Below are positions 16,585 through 25,122 of a DNA stretch of 64,000 nt, piece after piece. The notes under the pieces are model-generated. The model had not been told where the DNA came from. It saw only the letters and a program-made list of their open reading frames with translations, and did not search any database. The stretch's first letter is position 1. Each line of letters begins with the position of its first letter. The translations under genes and the position numbers were made by a program. The DNA is taken from contig NZ_JANHMQ010000001.1 in the NCBI RefSeq assembly GCF_024609325.1, positions 992,001 through 1,056,000 on the forward strand. The letters are read 5' to 3'. The DNA comes from Geothrix fuzhouensis. Its GTDB lineage: Bacteria; Acidobacteriota; Holophagae; Holophagales; Holophagaceae.

Positions 16585-17471
16585 CATGCCCGCCTGCGGT
16601 GCCCCAGCACCGTGCCGTAGGCCACTCCAGCCACGGTGATCAGGACGCCGGCCAATCCGGCCCCGGTGGCGCGCTCCCCCAGCATGGGTACCGCCAGGAG
16701 GTACTGGACGATGGGCAGGAGCTGAAGCCAGACCGCCGCCTCGGAGACCGCCAGGGTCCCGTAGGCCTCGGACATCAGCATCTGCCCTCCGAAGGCCAGC
16801 AGACTCATGAGGATGGCCAGACCCCAGGCCTCGAAGCCGCCGGGCCAAGGCGAAAGGGCGAAGGGCACCACCACGGGAAGACCCGCCACGCAGAAGAAGA
16901 AGAAGATGGTGGCGGCATTCTCGGTGTGGCGGGCCGCGCGGATGGCGTTGGCGCTGGTGGCCGCGAAGATGGCCGCCGCCAAGGCCGCCAACGCTCCCCG
17001 ACCGAGACCTAGGCCCAGGTGGCCCTGGCTGAGCACAAGCACCACGCCCAGGGAGGCCGCCAGGATCGCCAACCAGAGGTGGATCGTGGGCCGCTCCTTG
17101 AAGAGCACCAGGGACATCACCACGGCGATCACTGGGAACACGTTGTAGAGGATGCCCGCCTCCCCCGCCGGGATGTGGGCCAGGGCGTAGAAATAGAGCA
17201 CCACCACCGCGCCGCCGGAAAGCCCACGCGCCACCAGCAGCCGATAGTTGTTGGGGCGGTAGAGCCCGGGGATCAGGCCGAAAGCCAGGAGGCTCACCAG
17301 GGCCCCCACCACGAACCGCAGCACCGCCAGATGGCCCGCCGAGAACCCCATGCCCGGTAGCGTGAGCTTCCGCGCCAGGATGGCCATCAGGCCAAAGCAG
17401 AGCGCAGAACCGGCAAGCTCCGCACGGGCCACCATGCGGCGGCGGGACAGGGCGGGAATGGAAGCAGTCAT
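16584..17471 (-). CDS. EamA/DMT-family transporter
   Basis: This 295-residue membrane protein has ten predicted helices in two EamA repeats. Typical features are the N-terminal ALCFGLMAILARKL helix, AGEAGILYNVFPVIAVVMSLVLFKERPT at the end of the first repeat, and the matching AAVWLQLLPIVQYLLAVPMLGE in the second. The family exports small metabolites, but substrates cannot be predicted. The ATG at 17471 is the first in frame; an upstream TTG lacks signals. It stands alone, with its own upstream region of 160 bases. Confidence 0.88.
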   Translation of the reverse strand: MTASIPALSRRRMVARAELAGSALCFGLMAILARKLTLPGMGFSAGHLAVLRFVVGALVSLLAFGLIPGLYRPNNYRLLVARGLSGGAVVVLYFYALAHIPAGEAGILYNVFPVIAVVMSLVLFKERPTIHLWLAILAASLGVVLVLSQGHLGLGLGRGALAALAAAIFAATSANAIRAARHTENAATIFFFFCVAGLPVVVPFALSPWPGGFEAWGLAILMSLLAFGGQMLMSEAYGTLAVSEAAVWLQLLPIVQYLLAVPMLGERATGAGLAGVLITVAGVAYGTVLGHRRRA

Positions 17472-17510
17472 CCTCGAGTCATCCAAGGTTGGACAATAAA
17501 GAATCTGATA

Positions 17511-17598
17511 AGCAGAGGAAGCGGAGTCGCCAAGGAAAGCGGAGAACAGCCTTTTTCTTTCTCAGCTATCCTCCGCTCCTCTGCTGCCCTCCGCTTTC
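17511..17598. repeat. Inverted repeat cluster of AGCAGAGGA-GCGGAG units
   Basis: AGCAGAGGAAGCGGAG (17511-17526) is mirrored by CTCCGCTCCTCTGCT near 17570-17584. A second unit, GAAAGCGGAG near 17535-17544, is mirrored by CTCCGCTTTC near 17589-17598. The pairs are crossed rather than nested. The region lies between the EamA start and the DUF512 gene end, and holds no gene. Confidence 0.65.
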
Positions 17599-17631
17599 AT
17601 TCATTCCTATTCGTTGAAGAGAAGAAGCCAA

Positions 17632-19140
17632 TCAGGGGTTGTAGGCACCCTGCGGCAGATTCAGACCGGCCGTGTGGAAGGCGGAGGTCAAGGCCCCACC
17701 CCGGAAGGCGCCGCGGTCTGCGGCCTCCAGGTGGTCGAGGAGATGGGAGAGGTTCGCCCCGCTGGGCACCGTGGGAACCCCGAGCTCCGCCGCCATCTGG
17801 GGCAGCGTGAGGTCGTCCAGGAACGTACCCTCCTCCCGCACCACCACGCCGCGCAGGGTGTACTGGTCCGTGGGGCCCGTGTGGGTGCGCAGGCTGGACG
17901 AGGGCACCACCACCGCATCCACCCAATCCTTCCGGCCGCCGCGCTCCTGTTGCCTGGCGTGGGCATCACGATCGGCGTGAGCCGCGTACTTCAGATCCTC
18001 GCCGCAAAGCAGGCCCGCCACGGTGACACTGTCGCCGAAGCTGAAGTTCCGGGCGGGCACTACGCGTAGCTGGCTGCCCACGGCGCGGTTCAATTCGGCG
18101 GCTACCCGCGAGAGTGTGGGGGCGAAGCTCGATCCCGTCAGCAACAGCACCCGCCGGCCCGCAAAACCCTTGGCTCGCGGGCTCTTGATGAAACGACGGC
18201 TGTGTTCCAGGAAGCGCCGCACCAGGCCCACACCGTTCTCCAGCTGGGCCCAGGACCGCGAATAGAAGACCCGCCCTGGCACCTCGATGCCCGCCCGGGT
18301 GAACCACTCGTCCGCCAGCAGCAGCCAGGGCTCGCCGTCGTTGGCTTTGGCGTATTTCCGCACCTCGGGCGCCCAGCGGGCCACCCACTCCCGGGCAAAG
18401 ACTGCGTCCACATCCTGGACCGAAGGCAGGTTCTCCCGATGGGCCGTGAGCCCCACGGGCACGCAGGACAGGCTGAGGACGCTACCGCGCCCTTCCTGGT
18501 ACCGGGCCCAGAGGTCGTCCACAGTCTGCTGCCAGATGGCCCCGTCGTTGAGCCCCGGCGCCACCACCGCCTGGGTGTGGACATCGATACCTCCCGCCAG
18601 CAGGCGGTCGATCTTGCGGAGAATGTGGCCTTCGCGGGGGTTGCCTACCACTTTCACCCGGGCTTCCGGATCTGTGGCATGGACCGAGACGTGGATGGGG
18701 CTCAACCGCTCGCGGATGATGCGATCCAGCTCAGCATCATCACTGCTCGAGAGCGTGGTGAAGTGGCCGTAGAGGAAGGAGAGGCGCACATCCTCATCCT
18801 TCAGGTAGAGGGACTTCCGGAAGCCCTTGGGCATCTGGTGGACGAAGCAGAACACGCAGTTCTGCTTGCAGACCTTCACCTCGTCCTGGGCCAGATCGAC
18901 CCCGATGCCCTCGCCGCCGTTCTCCACCGAGGCCATGAAGGTGCTGCCATCCGGCCGCTGCACGAGCAGCTCCGCCTCGTCCTCGCGAGTGATGAGGAAC
19001 TGGTAGTTCAGCTGATCCAGCACCGCCTCGCCGTGGATCTCAAGCAGAGTGTCGCCGGGGCGCAGGCCCGCCTCCTCGGCCAGACTGCCGGGTTCCACCG
19101 CGATGATCTGGACGCCTTTTTGGGCCAAGGAACACTCCAT
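17632..19140 (-). CDS. DUF512 family protein (PDZ plus radical-SAM-like)
   Basis: This protein of about 502 residues has an N-terminal PDZ-like segment (about 8-70: VQIIAVEPGSLAEEAGLRPGDTLLEIHG). A radical-SAM-type cysteine cluster CKQNCVFC (C91, C95, C98) follows, then the DUF512 block FVHQMPKGFRKSLYLKDEDVRLSFLYG. The C-terminal half contains VLLLTGSSFAPTL and NFSFGDSVTVAGLLCGED. The family is common in anaerobes and its reaction is unknown. The start at 19140 fits the PDZ domain, but its ribosome-binding site is weak, and an in-frame ATG at 19182 is possible. The EF-G-like gene lies upstream on the same strand, about 100 bases away. Confidence 0.85.
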   Translation of the reverse strand: MECSLAQKGVQIIAVEPGSLAEEAGLRPGDTLLEIHGEAVLDQLNYQFLITREDEAELLVQRPDGSTFMASVENGGEGIGVDLAQDEVKVCKQNCVFCFVHQMPKGFRKSLYLKDEDVRLSFLYGHFTTLSSSDDAELDRIIRERLSPIHVSVHATDPEARVKVVGNPREGHILRKIDRLLAGGIDVHTQAVVAPGLNDGAIWQQTVDDLWARYQEGRGSVLSLSCVPVGLTAHRENLPSVQDVDAVFAREWVARWAPEVRKYAKANDGEPWLLLADEWFTRAGIEVPGRVFYSRSWAQLENGVGLVRRFLEHSRRFIKSPRAKGFAGRRVLLLTGSSFAPTLSRVAAELNRAVGSQLRVVPARNFSFGDSVTVAGLLCGEDLKYAAHADRDAHARQQERGGRKDWVDAVVVPSSSLRTHTGPTDQYTLRGVVVREEGTFLDDLTLPQMAAELGVPTVPSGANLSHLLDHLEAADRGAFRGGALTSAFHTAGLNLPQGAYNP

Positions 19141-19242
19141 GCTCCGGATTACCTGCGGGAATCCGGAGATAGATTGTCTCATTTTGAAGGAAGAATGGCT
19201 TTTCCTATCTCCAGCCGGGCAAGGCTGGAGCCGCATTCGACC

Positions 19243-21282
19243 TCAGGCCGTGGTCTTCGCCGCCTTCCTCGCCTCCACCACCTTGTCCGCATCCCGTCCC
19301 ACCAGTTCCTGAAGGTGGTGGAAGGACCAGGTGAAGGAGCCAACGCCCATGGTGAGGCTGCGGAGCTCGACGATGACATCGCTCATCTCGGCCTGTGGGA
19401 TGTAGGCGGAGACCACGTCCCAGCCCTTCCAGCCGGGCTTGGCGTCGAAGCCGAGCACCTGGCCGCCGCGGCGGCCCGTCACGAGGCGCTGGGCCTTCGG
19501 CGTGTACTCGCTGGGAACGCTGATGTGGACTTCAGAGATCGGCTCCAGCAGCACGGGATGACAGAGGGGCGCAGCCTCGGTCATGCCGATGCGGGCGGCC
19601 GTCTTGAAGGCCATGTCGGAGCTGTCCACGGTGTGGTAGCTGCCGTCCACCAGGGCCACGTGGATGTCCACCACGGGGAAGCCCAGGGGGCCGCGCTTCA
19701 TCCACTCCACCACGCCGTGTTCGATGGCGCCGAAGAAGTTCTTGGGCACCACGCCACCAACGATGCGCTCCTCGAACTCGAAACCCGTGCCGCGCGGCAG
19801 GGGCTTCACCTCGAACCACACATCGCCGAATTGGCCGTGGCCGCCGGTCTGGTGCTTGTGGCGACCATGCACCTTGGCGCCCTTCGTGAAGGTCTCGCGG
19901 TAGGGAACCATGGGCGGGTGCTGCTGGACATCGAGGCCAAAGCGGCTCTTGAGGCGGTCCAGCGCACATTTCAGGTGCACCTCGCCCTGGCCCCAGAGGA
20001 CGCGCTCCTGGGTCTCGGCGTTCTGCTCCACCTGAAGAGAAGCATCCTCCTCGCAGAGCTTCTGGAGCGCCAACGACAGCTTCACATCGTCACCGCTCTT
20101 GAGGGTGTGCAGGCTGAGGGCCAGCATGGGCTGGAGAGGTTCCGGCCAGTCCAACTCCAGCTTGGCGGAAGGGGTCAGGGCCTCGCTGGTGCGCACCTCG
20201 TCCATGCGGCCCAGGGCCACCACTTCGCCAGCCGAGGCCTTCGTCTGCTTGATCTGCTGGGCGCCGAAGAGCCGGTTGATGCCGCTCACGCGGTTGCCGG
20301 CCAGGACCGCGCCATCGGCCACTTCGCCGCGCCACACCCGGGAGATGCTCAGCTTGCCCACGTGCTGGGCATGCACACTCTTGAACACCTGCACCAGCGT
20401 GTCCTTGCCCTCGGGGATGCCCAGCCGCTCGGCCGTGGCCTCCACCCGGGGCGCTTCGTCACAGAGGGCCTGGAACAGACGGCGCACGCCGGCATCCTTG
20501 TCGGCGGACCCGAAGAAGACCGGCACCAACAAGTCGTCCCGTACATCCTTGGCCAGGTCTTCAGAGACTTCCTCCAGCGAAGGCACCACATCACCCAACA
20601 GCTCTTCCATGAGGTGGTCATCGAAGTCCGCGAGCTTCTCCAGCATGAGCTGGCGGGCCTCGCGCTCCTCGGGCAGCACGGAATCCGGCAGCTGCTTGAG
20701 GTCCGCGTCCTTGCCCGCTTCGTACTGGTAGGCATGCTCACTGATGAGATCCACATAGCCCGTGACCTGATCGCCCTCGTGAATGGGGATTTCCACGAGC
20801 ACCAGGGGGCGCTCAGACACCAGCTGCAGGGCGTTGAACACATCCTTCAGCCGCCCCGCACTGCCCGGAGCTTCCATCTTGTTGATGAACATCACGTGCG
20901 GGATCTTGTGGTCGTCGAGGAACTTCAAGGCCGGCGCGGCCATCAGCGCGCGGGCCGGATCGGGATCGCACACCACCACCGCGATGTCCGCGGCCATGAG
21001 GGCGTGGACAGTCTCCTGGCGGAACTCGACAGAACCTGGGCAGTCGATGAGCGTCCAGCCCTCACCCTCGTAGGTGCAGGCCGCGAGACTGGCCTCGACG
21101 CTCATCTGGCGGGCCTTCGCTTCCAGGGAAGCATCGCCGACTGTGTTCCCCTCCTTGACAGAGCCCTTGCGCGGCAGGGCGCCTGCCACGAAGAGAAGGC
21201 TCTCCATCAAGGAGGTCTTTCCGGAGAGGTAGGGGCCCACGATGGCCGCTACGCGTGGAGTTGACTGAGAATTGCCGCTCAC
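19243..21282 (-). CDS. Elongation factor G-like GTPase
   Basis: This protein of about 679 residues has EF-G domain order: P-loop GPYLSGKT (16-23), switch region with DCPGS (G3), NKME in place of the usual NKxD (G4), then domains II-V with PYRETFTKGAKVHGRHKHQTGGHGQFGDV and the C-terminal EF-G block. It differs from housekeeping FusA in G4 and in short loops, so it is an EF-G paralogue (EF-G2/FusA-like) of uncertain role. GTG at 21282 is chosen because AGGAGG lies 5 bases before it, although the frame stays open upstream. No rps genes adjoin it. Confidence 0.85.
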   Translation of the reverse strand: MSGNSQSTPRVAAIVGPYLSGKTSLMESLLFVAGALPRKGSVKEGNTVGDASLEAKARQMSVEASLAACTYEGEGWTLIDCPGSVEFRQETVHALMAADIAVVVCDPDPARALMAAPALKFLDDHKIPHVMFINKMEAPGSAGRLKDVFNALQLVSERPLVLVEIPIHEGDQVTGYVDLISEHAYQYEAGKDADLKQLPDSVLPEEREARQLMLEKLADFDDHLMEELLGDVVPSLEEVSEDLAKDVRDDLLVPVFFGSADKDAGVRRLFQALCDEAPRVEATAERLGIPEGKDTLVQVFKSVHAQHVGKLSISRVWRGEVADGAVLAGNRVSGINRLFGAQQIKQTKASAGEVVALGRMDEVRTSEALTPSAKLELDWPEPLQPMLALSLHTLKSGDDVKLSLALQKLCEEDASLQVEQNAETQERVLWGQGEVHLKCALDRLKSRFGLDVQQHPPMVPYRETFTKGAKVHGRHKHQTGGHGQFGDVWFEVKPLPRGTGFEFEERIVGGVVPKNFFGAIEHGVVEWMKRGPLGFPVVDIHVALVDGSYHTVDSSDMAFKTAARIGMTEAAPLCHPVLLEPISEVHISVPSEYTPKAQRLVTGRRGGQVLGFDAKPGWKGWDVVSAYIPQAEMSDVIVELRSLTMGVGSFTWSFHHLQELVGRDADKVVEARKAAKTTA

Positions 21283-21353
21283 AGTGCCTCCTGATTGTGG
21301 GGTTCGGATATCGACCGCCCCAAGTGTTCCGACCTGCGTATCCCCTGGCAACC

Positions 21354-21384
21354 CAAAAAAATGCCGCCTCAAAAAAGGCGGCAT
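21354..21384 (-). terminator. Intrinsic terminator of the beta-oxidation operon
   Basis: On the minus strand a 9-bp stem (ATGCCGCCT / AGGCGGCAT, 6-base loop) is followed by a run of seven T. It lies 26 bases beyond the stop of the hydroxyacyl-CoA dehydrogenase gene. Confidence 0.9.
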
Positions 21385-21410
21385 AAGTCACAAAATAACG
21401 GGAGTTCGAG

Positions 21411-23774
21411 CTAATTCCGCAGGGGTTTGCCAGTTTTCAGAATGGCATCCATGCGGGCCTGGGTCTTCTCGTAGCTGCAGAGGCGGGCGAAGGCCTGCCG
21501 CTCCAGCTCAAGAATCCGTTCCTCGCTGACCTCCTGGACGAGGCTCACATCCCCACCGCAGAGGATGTTGGCCAGCTCGCCCATGATGATCGCATCGTGC
21601 TCGCTGGCCAATCCCTGCAGTTGGAAGTCCTTGACGGCCATCTTCAGGGCCTCGCTGCCGCCCAGGCCAGGGAGACGCAGGGTGCGCTCCTTCACGGGCT
21701 GGAAATCTGCGGCCATCTTGAGAACCTCCTGCTTAGCCTCGTTCAATAGGAAGGCCTTGTTCATCACGCGGCGGTCCGTGCGGCGCAGATAGCCATTGCG
21801 CTGGGCCTCATCGAAGCTGGTGTTCACGTTCGCGGTGCCGATGAACTGGAAGGCTGTCTTCACCTTGGGCATGGGGCCCAGCTGGCCCTTGGCGGCCATG
21901 GCGTCTTCCATCCGGAGGAGCATCTGGAGGCAGCCGCCACCCGCCGGGATGACGCCCACACCCACTTCCACCAAGCCGATGTAGAGCTCGGCATGGCCCA
22001 CGGCCCGCTGGCAGGCCATGGTCATCTCGCAGCCGCCGCCGAGGGCCAGGTTGAAGGGAGCCGCCACGGTGGGGAACGGCGCGTAGGTGAGCATGCGGGC
22101 TGCGTACTGCAGGCGCCGAGCCACTTCTTCGATCAGGTCGAACTGCTTGTCCTTGGCGGCGTTCAGCACCATCACCAGGTTGGCGCCAGCGCTGAAGTGC
22201 TGGCCCTGGTTGCCCACCACCAGGCCCTTGAAGCGGCCGGGGATATGCTTCTGGATGGTGTCCTCCATCAGCATGATGATGCCGTCGTCGAGGGCGTTCA
22301 TCTTGCTGTGGAAGCTCAGGCAGGCCACATCATCGCCCAGATCGAAGAGCTGGCAGCTGCCGTTCTCCGCGATCACCTTCCCGCGACCTTCCTCGCGCTT
22401 GAGGATGATCACGCGCTTGTCTTCCAGGATCGCGTCGTAGGCCAGGGTCTTCGGATTGAGCTGCGCCACGGGGACGCCGTGCTCCCAGCGGTAGAAGCTG
22501 GTGATGCCCTTGGCGAGCATCTTCTCCACGAGCGGGGCGATGGGCAGCTCCTCGAATTTCATGCGGGCCACGACCCGCTCGACGCCCAGGGTGTCCCAGG
22601 TCTCGAAGGGGCCCAGATCGAAGGCGAAGCCGTTCTTGATGGCGCGGTCCACGTTCAGGGGGCCGTCCGTCACCTCGCCCAGCCGGTTCACGGCGTAGGT
22701 CAGGTTGGGCGCGATGCAGCGCCAAGCCAGGCGGCCGGCCTCAGTGTCGCTGGTCAGCAGCGTCTTCACCTTCTCGGCGGGATCGTCGATGCCCTTCAGT
22801 TCCTTCAGGATCGGCCAGTCCCGCTTCACCTGAGGAATGTACTCACGGGTGGCGGGGTCCAGGGCCAGGAAGCTCTTCTTGCCCTTGGCGTCCTTCGGGC
22901 CCTTCTTGAAGAAGCCCTGCTTCGTCTTGTTCCCCAGCAGCTTGTTGTCCAGCATGTACTGGAGGAACTCGGGGAACTTGAAGACATCGCGCACTTCGTC
23001 GTTGGGGCAAAGGTCGTAGACGTTCTTGGCCGTGGCGGCGAGGATATCCACACCCGCGAGATCCGCCGTGCGGAAGGCCGCGCTCTTGGCCCGGGCCGCC
23101 GCGTCGCCCAGCACCGAATCCAGCACCTCGAAGGGGATCTTCTCGGCGAGGGCCATCTGCAGGGTGGCCATGATGCTGTGGATACCGATGCGGTTGCCGA
23201 TGAAGGTGGGGCTGTCGTAGGCCGGCACAACTTCCTTGCCGAGCGCTTCCTCCAGCCAGGTGCGGAAGGCCAGGGACTCCTGCTCGTCCACCTCGGGGCC
23301 CTTCACGAACTCCAGCAGCCGCAGGTAGCGCACGGGATTGAAGAAGTGGGTGATGACGAAGTGCTTGCGGAAGGCGTCGCTGCGGCCCTCCACCAGCAGC
23401 TTCAGGGGGATGCCCGACGTGTTCGAGCTGACCCAGGCGCCGGCCTTGAGCTTGGGCTCCAGGCGGCCGTACAGCTCGCGCTTGATGGCGAGGTCTTCCT
23501 TCACCACCTCCACCACCCAGTCGCAGTCCGCCAGACGGTCCAGGTGATCCCGCAGGTTGCCGGGCCGGATCTTCTTGAGGAACGACGGGTGCATGGCCAG
23601 GGCGGGCTTGGACTTCGCCAGGGCCGCCAAGGCACCCTCCGCCAGCTTGTCCGGCGCCGCTTCGTCGATGACGATATCCAGCAACTCCACCTGGCAGCCC
23701 GCTGACGCCACATGGGCCGCAATGCCCGAGCCCATGACGCCGGACCCGAGGACTCCGATCTTCTTGATGTTCAT
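21411..23774 (-). CDS. 3-hydroxyacyl-CoA dehydrogenase / enoyl-CoA hydratase (FadN/FadB-like)
   Basis: This 787-residue bifunctional enzyme hydrates enoyl-CoA and oxidises 3-hydroxyacyl-CoA in fatty-acid beta-oxidation. The N-terminal dehydrogenase has the NAD fold GSGVMGSGIAAHVA and the NTSGIPL and HFFNPVRYLRLLE blocks. The C-terminal part is a crotonase-like domain with LVVGNQGQHFSAGANL and FNLALGGGCEMTMAC. Dehydrogenase-first order resembles FadN rather than FadB. ATG 23774 has AGGAGG 6 bases upstream. A thiolase gene precedes it by 34 bases, completing the cycle, and an intrinsic terminator follows. Confidence 0.92.
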   Translation of the reverse strand: MNIKKIGVLGSGVMGSGIAAHVASAGCQVELLDIVIDEAAPDKLAEGALAALAKSKPALAMHPSFLKKIRPGNLRDHLDRLADCDWVVEVVKEDLAIKRELYGRLEPKLKAGAWVSSNTSGIPLKLLVEGRSDAFRKHFVITHFFNPVRYLRLLEFVKGPEVDEQESLAFRTWLEEALGKEVVPAYDSPTFIGNRIGIHSIMATLQMALAEKIPFEVLDSVLGDAAARAKSAAFRTADLAGVDILAATAKNVYDLCPNDEVRDVFKFPEFLQYMLDNKLLGNKTKQGFFKKGPKDAKGKKSFLALDPATREYIPQVKRDWPILKELKGIDDPAEKVKTLLTSDTEAGRLAWRCIAPNLTYAVNRLGEVTDGPLNVDRAIKNGFAFDLGPFETWDTLGVERVVARMKFEELPIAPLVEKMLAKGITSFYRWEHGVPVAQLNPKTLAYDAILEDKRVIILKREEGRGKVIAENGSCQLFDLGDDVACLSFHSKMNALDDGIIMLMEDTIQKHIPGRFKGLVVGNQGQHFSAGANLVMVLNAAKDKQFDLIEEVARRLQYAARMLTYAPFPTVAAPFNLALGGGCEMTMACQRAVGHAELYIGLVEVGVGVIPAGGGCLQMLLRMEDAMAAKGQLGPMPKVKTAFQFIGTANVNTSFDEAQRNGYLRRTDRRVMNKAFLLNEAKQEVLKMAADFQPVKERTLRLPGLGGSEALKMAVKDFQLQGLASEHDAIIMGELANILCGGDVSLVQEVSEERILELERQAFARLCSYEKTQARMDAILKTGKPLRN

Positions 23775-23808
23775 ATCCAACCTCCTGATGTCGATTTGCG
23801 TGGTTGGA

Positions 23809-24957
23809 TCAGAGCTTCTCGATGATGGACGCGATGCCCTGGCCGCCGCCGATGCACATGGTGGCGATGCCGTACTTCCCGCCATCGGTCTCGAGGCGGT
23901 TCAGCAGGGTCGTCAGAATGCGCGCGCCGCTGGCGCCGAGCGGATGGCCCACGGCGATGGCGCCGCCCCAGGCATTCACCTTCTTGGGGTCGTAGCCGCC
24001 TTCGCGGATGACGGCCAGGCTCTGCGCGGCGAAGGCCTCGTTCAGTTCCATGGCATCGATCTGATCCAGCTTGAGGCCGAAGCGGTCCAGCACCTTCTTC
24101 ACGGCGGGCACGGGGCCGATGCCCATGCGATCCGGCTCCACGCCAGCGACGGCACCACCGATGATGCGCGCCCGGGCCTTCAGCCCCAGAGACTTCGCTA
24201 GGCCTTCTTCCATCACCAGCATGAAGGCGGCGCCGTCTGTGACGGGAGAGCTGTTGCCGGCGGTGACGCAGCCATCGACCATGAAGGCGGCCTTCAGCTC
24301 GCCCAGCTTCTCGATGGTGGTTTCGGCGCGGATGCACTCGTCCTGCTGGAGGGTCACGGGCTTGCCGTCCAAGCCCTTGGCCTCGAAGCGGACGACCTCC
24401 CGCTCGAACTTCCCGGCCTTCCAGGCGGCAGCGGCCTTCTGGTGGCTCTGGTAGGAGAACTCATCCTGGTCCTGGCGGCTGATCTTGTATTCCTTGGCCA
24501 GGTTCTCGGCGGTGATGCCCATGGAACAGTAGGCCTCGGGGTAGTGCTCGCTGATGTAAGGATCCACGCTGGGGTTGAAGCCCATCATGGGCACCTTGGA
24601 CATGCTCTCCACGCCGCCCGTGAGGAAGAGGTCGCCCTGATTCGCCATGATGGCGCGGGCGGCCATGAGCATGGTCTCCTGGCTGCTGCCGCAGAAGCGG
24701 TTGATGGTGGCGGCCCCAGCGGTGATGGGCAGGCCGGCGCGGAAGCTGATCAACCGGGCCATGTTCATGCCCTGCTCGCCTTCGGGCATGGCGCAGCCCA
24801 CCAGGACGTCCTCCAGGCCCGACCAGTCCTTCAGCAGGGGCTTGATGGCCTCGATGACCACCGAGCCCAGTTGCTCGGGTCGGGTGGCGGCGTAGGCGCC
24901 CTTGACGCCCCGGCCGATGGGCGTGCGCTTGGCTTCGACGATGACTGCAGATCGCAT
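23809..24957 (-). CDS. Acetyl-CoA C-acyltransferase (thiolase)
   Basis: This 382-residue thiolase cleaves 3-ketoacyl-CoA. The nucleophilic Cys is C89 in NRFCGSSQETML. The C-terminal catalytic His is in AVGHPLGASGARI (about 339), and the second Cys is in IATMCIGGGQGIA (about 369). Length and motifs match FadA-type degradative enzymes. GGAGG precedes the ATG. It is the first gene of a two-gene beta-oxidation operon with the FadN-like enzyme. A pair of TGACC/GGTCA sites lies in the divergent region upstream. Confidence 0.93.
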   Translation of the reverse strand: MRSAVIVEAKRTPIGRGVKGAYAATRPEQLGSVVIEAIKPLLKDWSGLEDVLVGCAMPEGEQGMNMARLISFRAGLPITAGAATINRFCGSSQETMLMAARAIMANQGDLFLTGGVESMSKVPMMGFNPSVDPYISEHYPEAYCSMGITAENLAKEYKISRQDQDEFSYQSHQKAAAAWKAGKFEREVVRFEAKGLDGKPVTLQQDECIRAETTIEKLGELKAAFMVDGCVTAGNSSPVTDGAAFMLVMEEGLAKSLGLKARARIIGGAVAGVEPDRMGIGPVPAVKKVLDRFGLKLDQIDAMELNEAFAAQSLAVIREGGYDPKKVNAWGGAIAVGHPLGASGARILTTLLNRLETDGGKYGIATMCIGGGQGIASIIEKL

Positions 24958-25031
24958 GGGTCCTCCAAGGTGAAGTGACTGAGATCAGGGTTTGGAGGAG
25001 CCTAGCACCGGCCACAGAGCGCGTAAGCACT

Positions 25032-25063
25032 TACCGTGGGTCATGCTGACCTACCGGGGGTCA
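25032..25063. promoter_or_regulatory. Operator-like repeats upstream of the thiolase gene
   Basis: TACCGTGGGTCA (25032-25043) is repeated as TACCGGGGGTCA (25052-25063), 20 bases apart. Between them TGACC (25047-25051) forms inverted pairs with both flanking GGTCA copies. The site lies in the gap between the divergent thiolase and MoxR genes. A TetR-type fatty-acid regulator is a plausible but unproven binder. Confidence 0.4.
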
Positions 25064-25122
25064 ATGCACCATTCCGGTCTGGCCCGGTTCCAGTCAAGAT
25101 GAGTGGACCTTCAGGACACCCC

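Noticed and set aside
18202-21264. A 1020-codon open frame on the plus strand opposite the DUF512 and EF-G-like genes
   Set aside because: It spans two well-supported genes and the gap between them, and its translation is His/Gln/Leu-rich shadow.
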